A DNA stretch of 64,000 nucleotides from DATKPE01 sp035524335 (lineage in GTDB: Bacteria; Bacteroidota; Ignavibacteria; UBA10030; SZUA-254): NCBI GenBank assembly GCA_035524335.1, contig DATKPE010000029.1:62001-126000 (forward strand), read 5' to 3'. The notes under the pieces are model-generated. The model did no database searches. It worked only from the letters and a program-made list of their open reading frames with translations, and was not told the origin of the DNA. Below, piece by piece: positions 28,792-36,773 of this stretch (positions are counted from its first letter, which is position 1; the number at the start of each line of letters is the position of its first letter). The position numbers were made by a program, and so were the translations under genes.

Positions 28792-29744
28792 GCGCGGCGC
28801 AGGCGATGACTGTTGATCATTGCGGCCAGAAGCGGAATCATCAGCTCGTGATGTCCGGTGAACAGATAGCCGCGGCCGCCGTTTCCGGTGGGACGCTCGA
28901 CAACGTTGAGCCGCGACCGGTACTGCTGGATCATGTCGAAATTCGCGCTCGAAAAATTCCTCACCGGCGCCCCGAGGTTCCGCGCAACCGTCACGGCTTT
29001 CAGGAAAACCTCCGGAAGTATGACGGCGGATCCGAAGTTCAGCACCACCCCGCCGTTCCCGAGCCCGGCCACTTCCCTGCACAGGACTCTGAAATCGCGG
29101 AAACTCATCTCCCCCGTCGCACCACCATCCATGGATGGCTGTTGATGGATAATATCGGTTCCGATCGCCGCGTGGACGGTGACCGGCACTCTGAGCCGGT
29201 AACAGACCGCCAGGAGGCTCAGCCGCCGCCGGCGGGCCTTCTGCAGTGCCCTGCCGAGTGCTTCACCGTACCCGATCGCATCCTCCGTCTCTCCCCGGCG
29301 AAGAACTCCGTTGATAAATTCGCCCGTTTCCCGCGCCATGCCGAACGAACCGTCCGCAATATTGGCCGCCACATCCTCTGAGGTGGTCCCCCAGAGGGCG
29401 GTTTCCACGTCATGGATCGCCGCGGCGCTGTTCATCGCAAGTCCGGTGATCACCCCCCTCTCAAGAAGATCGATCAGCAGAGGAGCACAGCCCACCTTCA
29501 CGACGTGCGCGCCGATCATCACCAGGCACGGTTTATTTCTTTTGCGTGCACGGACAATATCGTGCACAAGATCCCGCAGTTCGCGACCGGCGAGGATGGC
29601 CGGGACGGAAGCGAGGAATCGTTCGAATCCGCCCCCCTTCGGCTCATAGACCCTGGCGAATTCAGCGGCCCGGACCTTGTTTTTCCTCCTCCGGATCGGA
29701 ATCGTTCTGATCCGCGAGAGATCTGCCTGCGGATATGGTTTCAT
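28788..29744 (-). CDS. Conserved protein of unknown function, possibly deoxyhypusine-synthase-like
   Basis: 318 residues, no signal or membrane segments, so cytoplasmic. Conserved-looking blocks are VMIGAHVVKVGCAPLLIDLL, GVITGLAMNSAAAIHD, SEDVAANIADGSFGMARETG, LNFGSAVILPEVFLKAVTV and LFTGHHELMIPLLAAMI. The GAH...IDL...GVITG...NSAAAIHD...E stretch recalls the NAD-binding part of deoxyhypusine synthase, but I cannot find that enzyme's active-site lysine context, and bacteria generally lack eIF5A. I therefore give no function. The start at 29744 (MKPYPQADL) has GGAG about 10 bases upstream and avoids overlap with the DUF3108 gene. It is coupled to the CPBP protease gene. Confidence 0.6.
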   Translation of the reverse strand: MKPYPQADLSRIRTIPIRRRKNKVRAAEFARVYEPKGGGFERFLASVPAILAGRELRDLVHDIVRARKRNKPCLVMIGAHVVKVGCAPLLIDLLERGVITGLAMNSAAAIHDVETALWGTTSEDVAANIADGSFGMARETGEFINGVLRRGETEDAIGYGEALGRALQKARRRRLSLLAVCYRLRVPVTVHAAIGTDIIHQQPSMDGGATGEMSFRDFRVLCREVAGLGNGGVVLNFGSAVILPEVFLKAVTVARNLGAPVRNFSSANFDMIQQYRSRLNVVERPTGNGGRGYLFTGHHELMIPLLAAMINSHRLRRA

Positions 29745-29748
29745 GCTC

Positions 29749-30582
29749 TTACTCCTTCGGTACGGTTGCTTCACACCGGCTTCGCAGTCCGCGATATTCT
29801 ATCAATTCTGCATCGACAGATCCGATCGGTATCTTGGTATTGACCCGGACCGGCATTTTCAGGCGGTCGTCCGTCATCCAGACGAATATTTTCCCGTCAC
29901 TCTTGAACAGGCCGCCCGCTTTCACGATCGGTTCCACCACGTGACATCGGAAATTCCCCGCGTCCACTTCCACCGTCTGCCTGCCGCGGTATTTGACGTC
30001 CAGGCCATAGGTGGAATCCTTGAAAAAATTCTGCAGATGGATCCGCTGGCCTTCCGCCATCGCCGCGTAATCGATTGTCCGGGCGTAGTAGAATGCGGAC
30101 ATGATATCGTTGACATACGGCGGAATAGGGCGGCTCCCCTCTGATGTTGTCGCCGTATGGGCCACCTGATCGAACTCGGCCGTGAAATCCCTGCTGAACG
30201 ACCCCTCCCGCACATGCTGTTCAAACCGCCACGGGAAGATTCCCGCGGAATCAATATATGTCAGATAATGGTCGTCGACGCGATAAAAAATATCAAAAAA
30301 CGGCTTCGAACGCAAGGTAAACTCGACTTTCAGGCAGGGACGCTGCCGCCAGGTCGTATCCGATATCTTCAGAACCGCTTCCCCCGCCGTTATCACGCCA
30401 TAATTAATATTGAATTTCAGATATTCCCCTGCGCCGAACGATACATTCGGTATGACCCGAAGCTCTCCCGGACCTGCCGCGGTGTTCGCGGTATCGGCCG
30501 GCACGCGCAGAGAATCTGCCGCCGGCACTGCGGTCGCCGGCTGACTGCGCAGAAGAAGCATGACAAGGAGATAAATCGTCAT
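29749..30582 (-). CDS. DUF3108 domain-containing exported protein
   Basis: 277 residues with an N-terminal hydrophobic signal (MTIYLLVMLLLRSQPATA). The DUF3108 core begins FGAGEYLKFNINYGVITAG and continues through LKVEFTLRSKPFFDIFYRVD and VNDIMSAFYYAR to the terminal WMTDDRLKMPVRVNTKIPIG. The fold is a beta-barrel-like periplasmic domain of unknown role, often next to envelope genes. It overlaps the GT9 gene by 4 bases and precedes the unrecognised conserved gene by 4 bases. Confidence 0.88.
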   Translation of the reverse strand: MTIYLLVMLLLRSQPATAVPAADSLRVPADTANTAAGPGELRVIPNVSFGAGEYLKFNINYGVITAGEAVLKISDTTWRQRPCLKVEFTLRSKPFFDIFYRVDDHYLTYIDSAGIFPWRFEQHVREGSFSRDFTAEFDQVAHTATTSEGSRPIPPYVNDIMSAFYYARTIDYAAMAEGQRIHLQNFFKDSTYGLDVKYRGRQTVEVDAGNFRCHVVEPIVKAGGLFKSDGKIFVWMTDDRLKMPVRVNTKIPIGSVDAELIEYRGLRSRCEATVPKE

Positions 30583-31637
30583 ACCGTCTCCGCCTCAAGC
30601 TGACGAAGCGCCACCCGGTAAACATCGTCGACGGATATCGTCATCATGCATTCACACGCTGCCCGCCCGCCTCTGCACAGGCGGCAATCTGCCGGCTTGC
30701 CGACCGGCGTCAATACAGTTTTTTTTGCCGTGTAGGGTCCCCATCTGGCGGGACTGAGCGCCGTGATCTGCGGATAGAGCCCGATGACCGGAGTGCCGAC
30801 CGCGGCGGCAAGATGGAGCGGCCCGGTGGAATTTGCGATAAACAGACGGGCCGTCTGCGCCAGAGCGCCGAACTCCAGAAGCGTCAACCCGCTCTTCATC
30901 CTGAAGACCCCCCCGCTCGCGATCCGTACGACCTCCTCCACCAGCGCTTCCTCGCCCGGACCGCCGGTGATCAGCACCCTGCGGCTCCGGTCTCCGGCAA
31001 GAAGTTCCGCCAGCCGTCCGAACCGTTCCGGGGGCCAGTCCCGGGCCGAGCCGCCGCTTCCCGGATGCAGGATGACAAGCTCATCACCCGCGGCGATGCC
31101 GATTTCCGCCAGAAGAGTCCGTACCCGGTCCCGACAGCGTTTTTCGGGGAGAAGCGCCGGCGTGGTATCGATGCCGTCGGAGGAAAAACCGATGGCGGAA
31201 AGAAGGTTAAGATTGTACTCGAGCTCATGCCGCTCGGCGGTTTTCCGGTGTTCGTAGACCCTGCGGTTGAAAAGAAATGAGTACCAGCGGTATCCGGTGC
31301 CGACCCGAAGCGGGATGCCGGCAAGCAGAACCGCGAGCGCCAGCCGGAATCTGGGGTGTGTGTGCACGGCCGCGTCAAACCGGCCCCCCCGGAGCCTCCG
31401 GATAAGCGCCGTGATCGGAACAGGGGCCCCGCCGCTGTCTTCATGAATAATCTCGGTGACGGCATTGTCCGCCTCCACCAGCTCCGATGTGTACCCGCGT
31501 ACCAGCATCCCCACAATGGCGTCAGGATCGTGTTTTTTTACCACTTTCGCCATCGGAAGAGTGAGAATTACATCGCCGATCCGGTCGGTTCTGATAATGA
31601 GGATGCGTTTCGGCCGCACAGTTGACTTCGACGCCAT
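30579..31637 (-). CDS. Glycosyltransferase family 9 (ADP-heptose:LPS heptosyltransferase-like)
   Basis: A 352-residue GT-B enzyme transferring heptose or a related sugar to the LPS core on the inner face of the cytoplasmic membrane. The N-terminal domain begins RILIIRTDRIGDVILTLPM. The nucleotide-sugar domain has LVILHPGSGGSARDWPPERF and ANSTGPLHLAAAVGTPVIGL, both family hallmarks. The Cys-rich tail (CRLCRGGRAACECM) is also common in GT9. The start at 31637 (MASKSTVRPK) coincides with a promoter that would give a leaderless mRNA; a longer frame to 31727 crosses that promoter. With lpxB and lpxK it indicates an LPS outer membrane. Confidence 0.9.
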   Translation of the reverse strand: MASKSTVRPKRILIIRTDRIGDVILTLPMAKVVKKHDPDAIVGMLVRGYTSELVEADNAVTEIIHEDSGGAPVPITALIRRLRGGRFDAAVHTHPRFRLALAVLLAGIPLRVGTGYRWYSFLFNRRVYEHRKTAERHELEYNLNLLSAIGFSSDGIDTTPALLPEKRCRDRVRTLLAEIGIAAGDELVILHPGSGGSARDWPPERFGRLAELLAGDRSRRVLITGGPGEEALVEEVVRIASGGVFRMKSGLTLLEFGALAQTARLFIANSTGPLHLAAAVGTPVIGLYPQITALSPARWGPYTAKKTVLTPVGKPADCRLCRGGRAACECMMTISVDDVYRVALRQLEAETV

Positions 31638-31909
31638 GGTTTTCAATATACGTTGAATGCCGCTGATATACAACGATATAGCGATTCCGTCCGTTCCCGG
31701 TGAAGGCAGGGCCGGATTTGATGACATGCGGAATTCTCGATGGAAGTGATTTCACCGGACTTCGGACAATGTTCGAAGGAGGATCCGTGCGATCCCACGT
31801 TCAGGATACGCGGGGAGCGACAAAATTAACGGAAACGGACGGACAATCCCTTTATTCCCGGGTGGATTGCCGGTTTTCGGAATAAATAGTGATAGAAATC
31901 ACATCCATA
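31638..31909. other. Gene-free stretch before the candidate small RNA
   Basis: It holds the leftward GT9 promoter at one end. A short plus-strand frame (31787-31885, GTG start, 32 codons) has AAGGAGGA at 31776-31783, but only 3-4 bases separate that site from the GTG, so I do not call it. A small stem GTGAT-AGAA-ATCAC occurs near 31889-31902. Nothing else is recognised. Confidence 0.4.
31645..31673 (-). promoter_or_regulatory. Predicted promoter of the GT9 gene
   Basis: Minus-strand -35 TTGTAT (31668-31673), 17-bp spacer, -10 TATATT (31645-31650). The expected start near 31638 abuts the ATG at 31637, so the transcript would be leaderless. Confidence 0.5.
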
Positions 31910-31938
31910 TTGAACAACGATGGGGGATATTGTATCAT
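31910..31938 (+). promoter_or_regulatory. Predicted promoter of a plus-strand small RNA
   Basis: Plus-strand -35 TTGAAC (31910-31915), 17-bp spacer, -10 TATCAT (31933-31938). It points away from GT9, towards a terminator 50 bases on, with no protein gene between. Confidence 0.45.
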
Positions 31939-32023
31939 GGAAGTGGGGATTACCTCATAACGCACTGGGTAACACTTCCTCGTCCCTAAGGGCAACTTCT
32001 CCCAAGTTGCCCTTCTTATTTTT
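31939..32023 (+). ncRNA. Candidate small non-coding RNA, about 75-85 nt
   Basis: Between a sigma70-like promoter and a strong terminator on the plus strand lies no ORF of note. The DNA can fold into a bulged stem-loop: GGAAGTG (31939-31945) pairs with CACTTCC (31973-31979), and after a 4-base bulge TTACC (31950-31954) pairs with GGTAA (31968-31972). The terminator hairpin follows. The promoter predicts a start near 31945, which would cut into the first stem arm, so either the start is a few bases earlier or only the inner stem forms. Its 3' end converges on the end of dnaG. It matches no RNA family I can recall. Confidence 0.35.
31988..32023 (+). terminator. Rho-independent terminator, plus strand
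   Basis: A perfect 11-bp stem AAGGGCAACTT (31988-31998) / AAGTTGCCCTT (32004-32014) with loop CTCCC, followed by CTTATTTTTC. The T-run is only on the plus strand, so it ends a rightward transcript rather than dnaG, whose stop codon is at 32023-32025. Confidence 0.8.
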
Positions 32024-33927
32024 CAGCTGTTTTTAATATCGTGAAGTCTGCGGAGGAAGTCCTGATGACGGGCGAGGTACGGGCCCGCATCCTCGCCCCG
32101 CGCGGTCGCAGTTTTCAGATCGTTCTGGTTTTCCTCGATCATTCGTTCGAGAAAACGCTTCCGCATCGCGAGGATGGCGTCGTGCGCGATCTGGCGGGAA
32201 TCGCCGGTCCCGACATCCACCCCCCGTTCCTCCCACGTTTTGCTCAGGGCGTACTTTTCAAAAACGATATCGGCGACGAACCGCCGCAGATCGGGATCGT
32301 CGGCGGAGGAAACGATCCGCGCCGGATCGACGGGCGTGCCGGCTTCGGCCGACTCCATGAGAAGCTCCGCCAGACGCCGGCCCTCCGGATGGACGAAATC
32401 GTCGAGTGTGATCTGGCTGAAAACCCACTGGACGATCTCCGTTCCCCCGTCCAGCATCGCGTGGAGGAGATCGCGTTCGCCCGGCTGAAGCTCGGCGGCG
32501 GCATGGCCCGGCCCTGCGGCTGGATTCTCCGCGCGCTTCGGCGCCGGACGTTCTTCCCTCCCCGCAGACTTCCGTTCCTCACCCAGTTCCTTCTCGAGCG
32601 CACGGTGGAGCGTTGATTCATAGAGCCGGTATTTCTGGGCGACCTGCTTGATGTAGAAATCGCGCTTGAGCTCGTCGGTGATCCGGGCGATCGACCTGAC
32701 GATGCTCCGCACGGTCTTCGCCTGTCCTTCGGGCGTCGCAAACAGTCCCGCTTCCTCGGCCGTGAGCGCAATGAAATCGACGAACGAAACGGCATTCTCC
32801 AGAAGCGATCTGAAACCCGCCGCGCCCGCAGTCCGGACAAACGTGTCAGGATCCTCCCCGTGCGGCAGTCTTGCCACCCGCACGTCGAGGCCGTTTTCGT
32901 GCAGGAGATCGACCCCCCGGAGCGACGCCTGCGACCCGGCGGAATCGGCGTCATAGACAAGTGTGATCGTTTTTGTATACCTGCCGAGAAGCTGGATCTG
33001 ATCCTTCGTCAGCGCGGTGCCGCTCGATGCGACGATATTATGAAAACCGGCCTGAAAGACGCTGATAAGATCGGCGTAGCCTTCGACCAGAATTGCGCCG
33101 TCGAGTTCCCGGATGCTCTCCTTCGCCTGGTTGAGCCCGTACAGAATCCGGCTCTTGTCGTACACGAGCGTCTCGGGAGAATTGATATATTTCCCCTGGA
33201 TCGGGTCGTCCTCGTACAACTTCCGGGCGCCGAACCCGACGACTCTCCCGGTCGGGGTAAAGACGGGGAACATGGCTCTCCCGCGGAAGTAATCGTACCA
33301 GGTGCCGTCGGGACGGCGGCGGGCCAGACCGGTTTTTTCGAGATCCTCCGGCCGGATTTTCTTCTCCCCCGAAAAGGTCACGAACGCATTCCACCCTCTG
33401 GGCGCATAGCCCAGCCCGAACATGCGGATCGTCTCATCGGAAAATCCCCGCCGGTGAAAATAGTCGAGGGCGAACTTTCCTTCCGCGGTGCCGGTGAGGG
33501 CCTGATAATAATAAAGGCCCGCCTCGCGGAGAATCTGGAAGTACTGTTCCTGCAGGCTTGCCGTCTGTTGATCGTCGGCGGAGGGGGCGGGAAGTGCGAT
33601 GCCGGCTTTCTCCGCGAGGGTGCGGAGGGCTTCGGGGAACGAGACTTTTTCGAACTCCATCAGGAAGGTGAACACGTTGCCGCCGACGCCACAGCCGAAG
33701 CAGTGATACATCTGACGATCGGCGGAGACGGTGAAGGAGGGTGTTTTTTCGGTATGGAACGGGCAGAGGCCGAGGTAACTTTTACCCCGTTTCTTCAGCC
33801 GGACGACGCTGCCGATGATTTCGATGATATCGGTGGCGTTGCGGATTTCATCTATTTTTTCGGGCGGAACGCGCACAGATTGCGGTGAATTCGGGAAGTG
33901 TTGCTGGATGAACGGCCAGAATGTCAT
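32023..33927 (-). CDS. dnaG: DNA primase
   Basis: A 634-residue primase that makes RNA primers at the replication fork. The N-terminal CHC2 zinc finger is CPFHTEKTPSF ... YHCFGCGVGG. The TOPRIM core contains VEGYADLISVFQAGFHNIVA and the metal site LVYDADSAGSQASLRG. The C-terminal ~170 residues are the DnaB-interaction region and are poorly conserved. Start at ATG 33927 is used; a GTG at 33876 would give the more typical MRVPPEKIDEIR, and neither has a clear ribosome site. It follows the KamA gene after 102 bases containing a GC-only hairpin. Confidence 0.94.
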   Translation of the reverse strand: MTFWPFIQQHFPNSPQSVRVPPEKIDEIRNATDIIEIIGSVVRLKKRGKSYLGLCPFHTEKTPSFTVSADRQMYHCFGCGVGGNVFTFLMEFEKVSFPEALRTLAEKAGIALPAPSADDQQTASLQEQYFQILREAGLYYYQALTGTAEGKFALDYFHRRGFSDETIRMFGLGYAPRGWNAFVTFSGEKKIRPEDLEKTGLARRRPDGTWYDYFRGRAMFPVFTPTGRVVGFGARKLYEDDPIQGKYINSPETLVYDKSRILYGLNQAKESIRELDGAILVEGYADLISVFQAGFHNIVASSGTALTKDQIQLLGRYTKTITLVYDADSAGSQASLRGVDLLHENGLDVRVARLPHGEDPDTFVRTAGAAGFRSLLENAVSFVDFIALTAEEAGLFATPEGQAKTVRSIVRSIARITDELKRDFYIKQVAQKYRLYESTLHRALEKELGEERKSAGREERPAPKRAENPAAGPGHAAAELQPGERDLLHAMLDGGTEIVQWVFSQITLDDFVHPEGRRLAELLMESAEAGTPVDPARIVSSADDPDLRRFVADIVFEKYALSKTWEERGVDVGTGDSRQIAHDAILAMRKRFLERMIEENQNDLKTATARGEDAGPYLARHQDFLRRLHDIKNS

Positions 33928-33982
33928 CCAAGGTAAGAAAATCGGCCGCCTATAGCAAGAAGGGCCGGGGGAAGAACGACGA

Positions 33983-34003
33983 CGGCCGGTTGTTCGCCGG
34001 CCG
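33983..34003 (-). terminator. GC-only hairpin between kamA-like gene and dnaG
   Basis: Stem CGGCCGG (33983-33989) / CCGGCCG (33997-34003) with a 7-base loop, in the 102-base gap. The minus-strand tail is T-poor (GTCGTCGTTCTT), so termination would be weak. Confidence 0.3.
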
Positions 34004-34029
34004 CCGATCGGTAAAGATGTTTCTCGCGC

Positions 34030-35178
34030 TCACCGTTTTGCGGGTACCGGCACCTTTTCCTTTTTGCCGTTCTTCCGCACCCGGGCTTCCTTCCGGAGGA
34101 AGGCCTTTTCCACGGGCGGAACATGGCCGACCGGCTCCTCCTCGAGATCGGGATAGGTGAAGATCTCGTATTTGAAGTTCCGGAGGATGATGTTTTTTCC
34201 CGCCCGGCCGAGCACATACTGGGGAAGAAGAGGAATTTTTCCGCCGCCGCCGGGGGCATCGATCACATAGGCGGGGATGGCGAGACCGGAAGTATGGCCC
34301 CGCAGTTTGTCCATGATCTCCAGCCCTTTCGAGACCGGCGTCCGGAAATGATCGGTCCCGCGGGTGATATCGGCCTGATAGAGATAGTACGGCCTCACGC
34401 GCATCGCCAGCAGTTTGCGCACCAGTTCGAGCATGACGTTCGGATCGTCGTTCACACCCTTCATCAGAACGGCCTGATTGCCCACCGGACAGCCGGCATC
34501 GGCAAGCATCTCACACGCTCTCCTGGCTTCGGGCGTGCATTCCCAGGGATGGTTGAAGTGGGTATTGACGTAGATCGGATGATATTTTTTCAGCATCCTG
34601 CAGAGTTTCGGCGTAATGCGCTGGGGAAGGACGCACGGCATTTTGGTGCCGAGCCGGATGATCTCCACGTGCGGAATTTCCCGCAATCCCTTGAGGATGC
34701 GTTCGAGCAGAAAATCGGTCAGCATGAGCGGATCCCCGCCCGAGAGAATGACATCCCGGATCTGGGGATGGGAGGCGATATAATCGATCCCGTCCTGGAT
34801 GTACTTCATGTTGATTTTCTTCGAATCGCCGACTTTCCGTTTCCGTGTGCAGAAGCGGCAGTACATGGAGCACTGACTCGTCGTCAGGAAAAGGACGCGG
34901 TCGGGATAGCGGTGCACGATGCTCGGCACGGGACTGTGGGAGTCTTCCGCGAGAGGGTCTTCCGGCAGGCCGCCGTCCTCCAGCTCCTGAGCGTCCGGGA
35001 TGCACTGCAGCCAGATCGGATCGCCGGGGGCGCGGATAAGGCTGAGATAGTATGGATTGATGCGGATGTGGAAGAGTGAGTTGAGTTTTTCCGCCATATC
35101 CTTTTCGAAGGAAAAGCGCTCCACCAGATCCTTTGCGCTGTCGACGCTCTGCCGGAGCATTTCTTGCCAGAGTTCCAT
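34030..35178 (-). CDS. Lysine 2,3-aminomutase family radical SAM enzyme (KamA/AblA-like)
   Basis: A 382-residue PLP- and SAM-dependent aminomutase. The radical SAM cluster is C103, C107, C110 (CSMYCRFCTRKRK). Conserved blocks include DVILSGGDPLML, NTHFNHPWECTPEA and RGHTSGLAIPAYVIDAPGGG. D270 (YLYQAD) and D307 (VIDAPGGGGK) sit 37 residues apart, and K314 lies 7 further on. That matches the spacing of Asp293, Asp330 and the PLP lysine Lys337 in the Clostridium subterminale lysine 2,3-aminomutase, so lysine to beta-lysine is the likely reaction. EpmB, the related EF-P enzyme, is not favoured: no epmA or efp is present. It lies 24 bases after a GNAT gene in a four-gene island with two ATP-grasp ligases. 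Confidence 0.88.
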   Translation of the reverse strand: MELWQEMLRQSVDSAKDLVERFSFEKDMAEKLNSLFHIRINPYYLSLIRAPGDPIWLQCIPDAQELEDGGLPEDPLAEDSHSPVPSIVHRYPDRVLFLTTSQCSMYCRFCTRKRKVGDSKKINMKYIQDGIDYIASHPQIRDVILSGGDPLMLTDFLLERILKGLREIPHVEIIRLGTKMPCVLPQRITPKLCRMLKKYHPIYVNTHFNHPWECTPEARRACEMLADAGCPVGNQAVLMKGVNDDPNVMLELVRKLLAMRVRPYYLYQADITRGTDHFRTPVSKGLEIMDKLRGHTSGLAIPAYVIDAPGGGGKIPLLPQYVLGRAGKNIILRNFKYEIFTYPDLEEEPVGHVPPVEKAFLRKEARVRKNGKKEKVPVPAKR

Positions 35179-35202
35179 ACTTCTGATCTACATCCTCCTT
35201 CC

Positions 35203-35706
35203 TTACAGTGAGAGATATTTTCCGTAAACGACCAGGTCGTCTCCCGGCCGGTAATAATCCCGGATGCGTGCGACTTCCTCATACGCGTTCCGGAGGTAAA
35301 ACATGCGTGTCGGCTCGTACGACGGCTGTGACGAGGTTTCGGCCACCATAAGGCGTCCGCCGGAAGCCCGCGCCGTCTCTTCGGCATGACGGAGCAGGAG
35401 TCTGCCGAGCCCCTGATTGTGGGCCTCGGGTTTGACCGCAATCCAGTACAGGTCGAACGTACCCGCCGTCATCGGCGTCGGCCCGATGCAGTAGTATCCG
35501 ACAACCTCGTTCTCCTGCCGGACCGCTGTTGCGATGATGTAATCGGTCTGGCCGGGATCGCCGAGAACGGCGTCGATCAGCTCGAGGGCCACGCGGACTT
35601 CGTCGTGCGAAAAGACGCCGGTGCCCCGCAGAATCGCCGCAAGCGGTTCCCGGTCGCGGGCCTCGAGGTTCCTGACGGTTGCTAGGATATCCGTTCCAGC
35701 GTGCAT
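35203..35706 (-). CDS. GNAT family N-acetyltransferase
   Basis: A 167-residue single-domain acetyltransferase. Acetyl-CoA motif A is in YWIAVKPEAHNQGLGRLLLR; the following block LMVAETSSQPSYEPTRMFYL and the terminal YYRPGDDLVVYGKYL are typical of one small-GNAT group. The start at 35706 lies 25 bases inside the end of the upstream ATP-grasp gene. The beta-lysine acetyltransferase AblB/YodP is larger, so this is not a clear AblB, but a role in acetylating a beta-lysine product would fit the neighbouring aminomutase. Substrate unproven. Confidence 0.88.
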   Translation of the reverse strand: MHAGTDILATVRNLEARDREPLAAILRGTGVFSHDEVRVALELIDAVLGDPGQTDYIIATAVRQENEVVGYYCIGPTPMTAGTFDLYWIAVKPEAHNQGLGRLLLRHAEETARASGGRLMVAETSSQPSYEPTRMFYLRNAYEEVARIRDYYRPGDDLVVYGKYLSL

Positions 35707-36764
35707 TCGATGATCTTGCCGATCAGGTCTTCGAAGGAATATCCAAACGTCTTCGCGGAGCGGGCGAAACCCGCGTCGTCGGAGATGTCGGGATTCGGAT
35801 TCACCTCAAGGATGAACGGCTGGTGATCCTTGCTCAGCCGGAAATCGACCCGCGCATAGTCGCGGCACCCGATGACCTGGTACGCTTTCAGCGCCATCTC
35901 CTTGATCGACGCCTCCAGCGCCGGGGTCAGCGGGGCGGGACAGATTCCCCTGGTGTGCTCGTATTCGACCGTCCCCTTCATCCATTTCGCGTTATAGCTG
36001 ATAATCCGGTGGAATTCCTTCGGAAGGGTCGACATGTCGATCTCGGAAATCGGAAAGGCCACCGGCTTCTTGTTCCCCATGATCGCCACGTTCAGTTCCC
36101 GGCCGTCGATATACTCCTCGACGAGGGCGGGCTGATCGAACTGCCGGAAGATATACCGCACCCGTTTCCTGAGCTCCTCCGCCGAGTTGACGATCGAATT
36201 GGAATCTATCCCGATGCTCGCGTCCTCCCGGGACGGCTTGACGATCAGCGGGTACCGGAGGTTCTCGTCGGGCACGATCTTCATCGGACTGCGGATCACC
36301 TGAAACCGCGGGGTCGGCAGGCCGTGGTAGAGCAGAATCTCCTTCACCCGGGACTTGTTCAGCGCCGTGCCAAGCGTGAGCGGGTCGGATCCGGTGTACG
36401 GGATTCCCATCAGCTCATAGATGCCGACGGCATGCATTTCATGGATCGACTCATTGCCGACGCTTTCGCAGAGATTGAAAATCACGTCGGGCTGTTCATC
36501 CTTGAGAAAGGAGACGAACCGGGTGATATCCCCGTCGACATTGAACAGCAGTGATTTATAGCCGAGTTGTTGGATCGCCCGGGCGATATCCTCCCGCTCC
36601 TCCAGAACGCCCACTTCGGAAAGATCGGTCAAAACCTCCGCGTCGTTGATGATCAGCTTGCTCCCCTCCTGCAGGATCCCCGCTTCCGACACGAATTTCC
36701 GGCCCGCTTTGGTCTGGACGGTCGGTTCATTATATATTACCGCAACAGTGATTTTTTTTCTCAT
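35682..36764 (-). CDS. ATP-grasp ligase, D-Ala-D-Ala ligase-like (1)
   Basis: 360 residues. ATP-grasp features in order: a long N-terminal domain (DVIFNLCESVGNESIHEMHA), IPYTGSDPLTLGTALNKS (~residues 120-137), the ATP-binding lysine in YPLIVKPSREDASIGID, LVEEYIDGRELNVAI, and the metal site DYARVDFRL ... FILEVNPNPDIS. True Ddl enzymes end EVNTxPGMT; here it is EVNPNPDIS, and the substrate loop differs, so cell-wall D-Ala-D-Ala synthesis is unlikely. Expected chemistry is ATP-driven amide formation between a carboxylate and an amine. SD GAGGA precedes the ATG by about 8 bases, and the paralogous ligase ends 9 bases upstream. Confidence 0.88.
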   Translation of the reverse strand: MRKKITVAVIYNEPTVQTKAGRKFVSEAGILQEGSKLIINDAEVLTDLSEVGVLEEREDIARAIQQLGYKSLLFNVDGDITRFVSFLKDEQPDVIFNLCESVGNESIHEMHAVGIYELMGIPYTGSDPLTLGTALNKSRVKEILLYHGLPTPRFQVIRSPMKIVPDENLRYPLIVKPSREDASIGIDSNSIVNSAEELRKRVRYIFRQFDQPALVEEYIDGRELNVAIMGNKKPVAFPISEIDMSTLPKEFHRIISYNAKWMKGTVEYEHTRGICPAPLTPALEASIKEMALKAYQVIGCRDYARVDFRLSKDHQPFILEVNPNPDISDDAGFARSAKTFGYSFEDLIGKIIECTLERIS

Positions 36765-36773
36765 GAGTGATCC

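Noticed and set aside
31787..31885. GTG frame of 32 codons behind AAGGAGGA
   Set aside because: The ribosome site is only 3-4 bases from the GTG, the peptide resembles nothing, and the frame ends before the predicted small-RNA promoter.
34030..35178. KamA-like gene read as EF-P lysine aminomutase EpmB
   Set aside because: No epmA or efp is in the window, and the lysine-binding Asp pair and neighbours fit a free-amino-acid aminomutase better.
35188..35193. ATG-TAG start-stop right after AAGGAGG, before the kamA-like gene
   Set aside because: The ribosome site directly abuts the ATG, too close for initiation; most likely the same site serves the kamA-like ATG 15 bases further.
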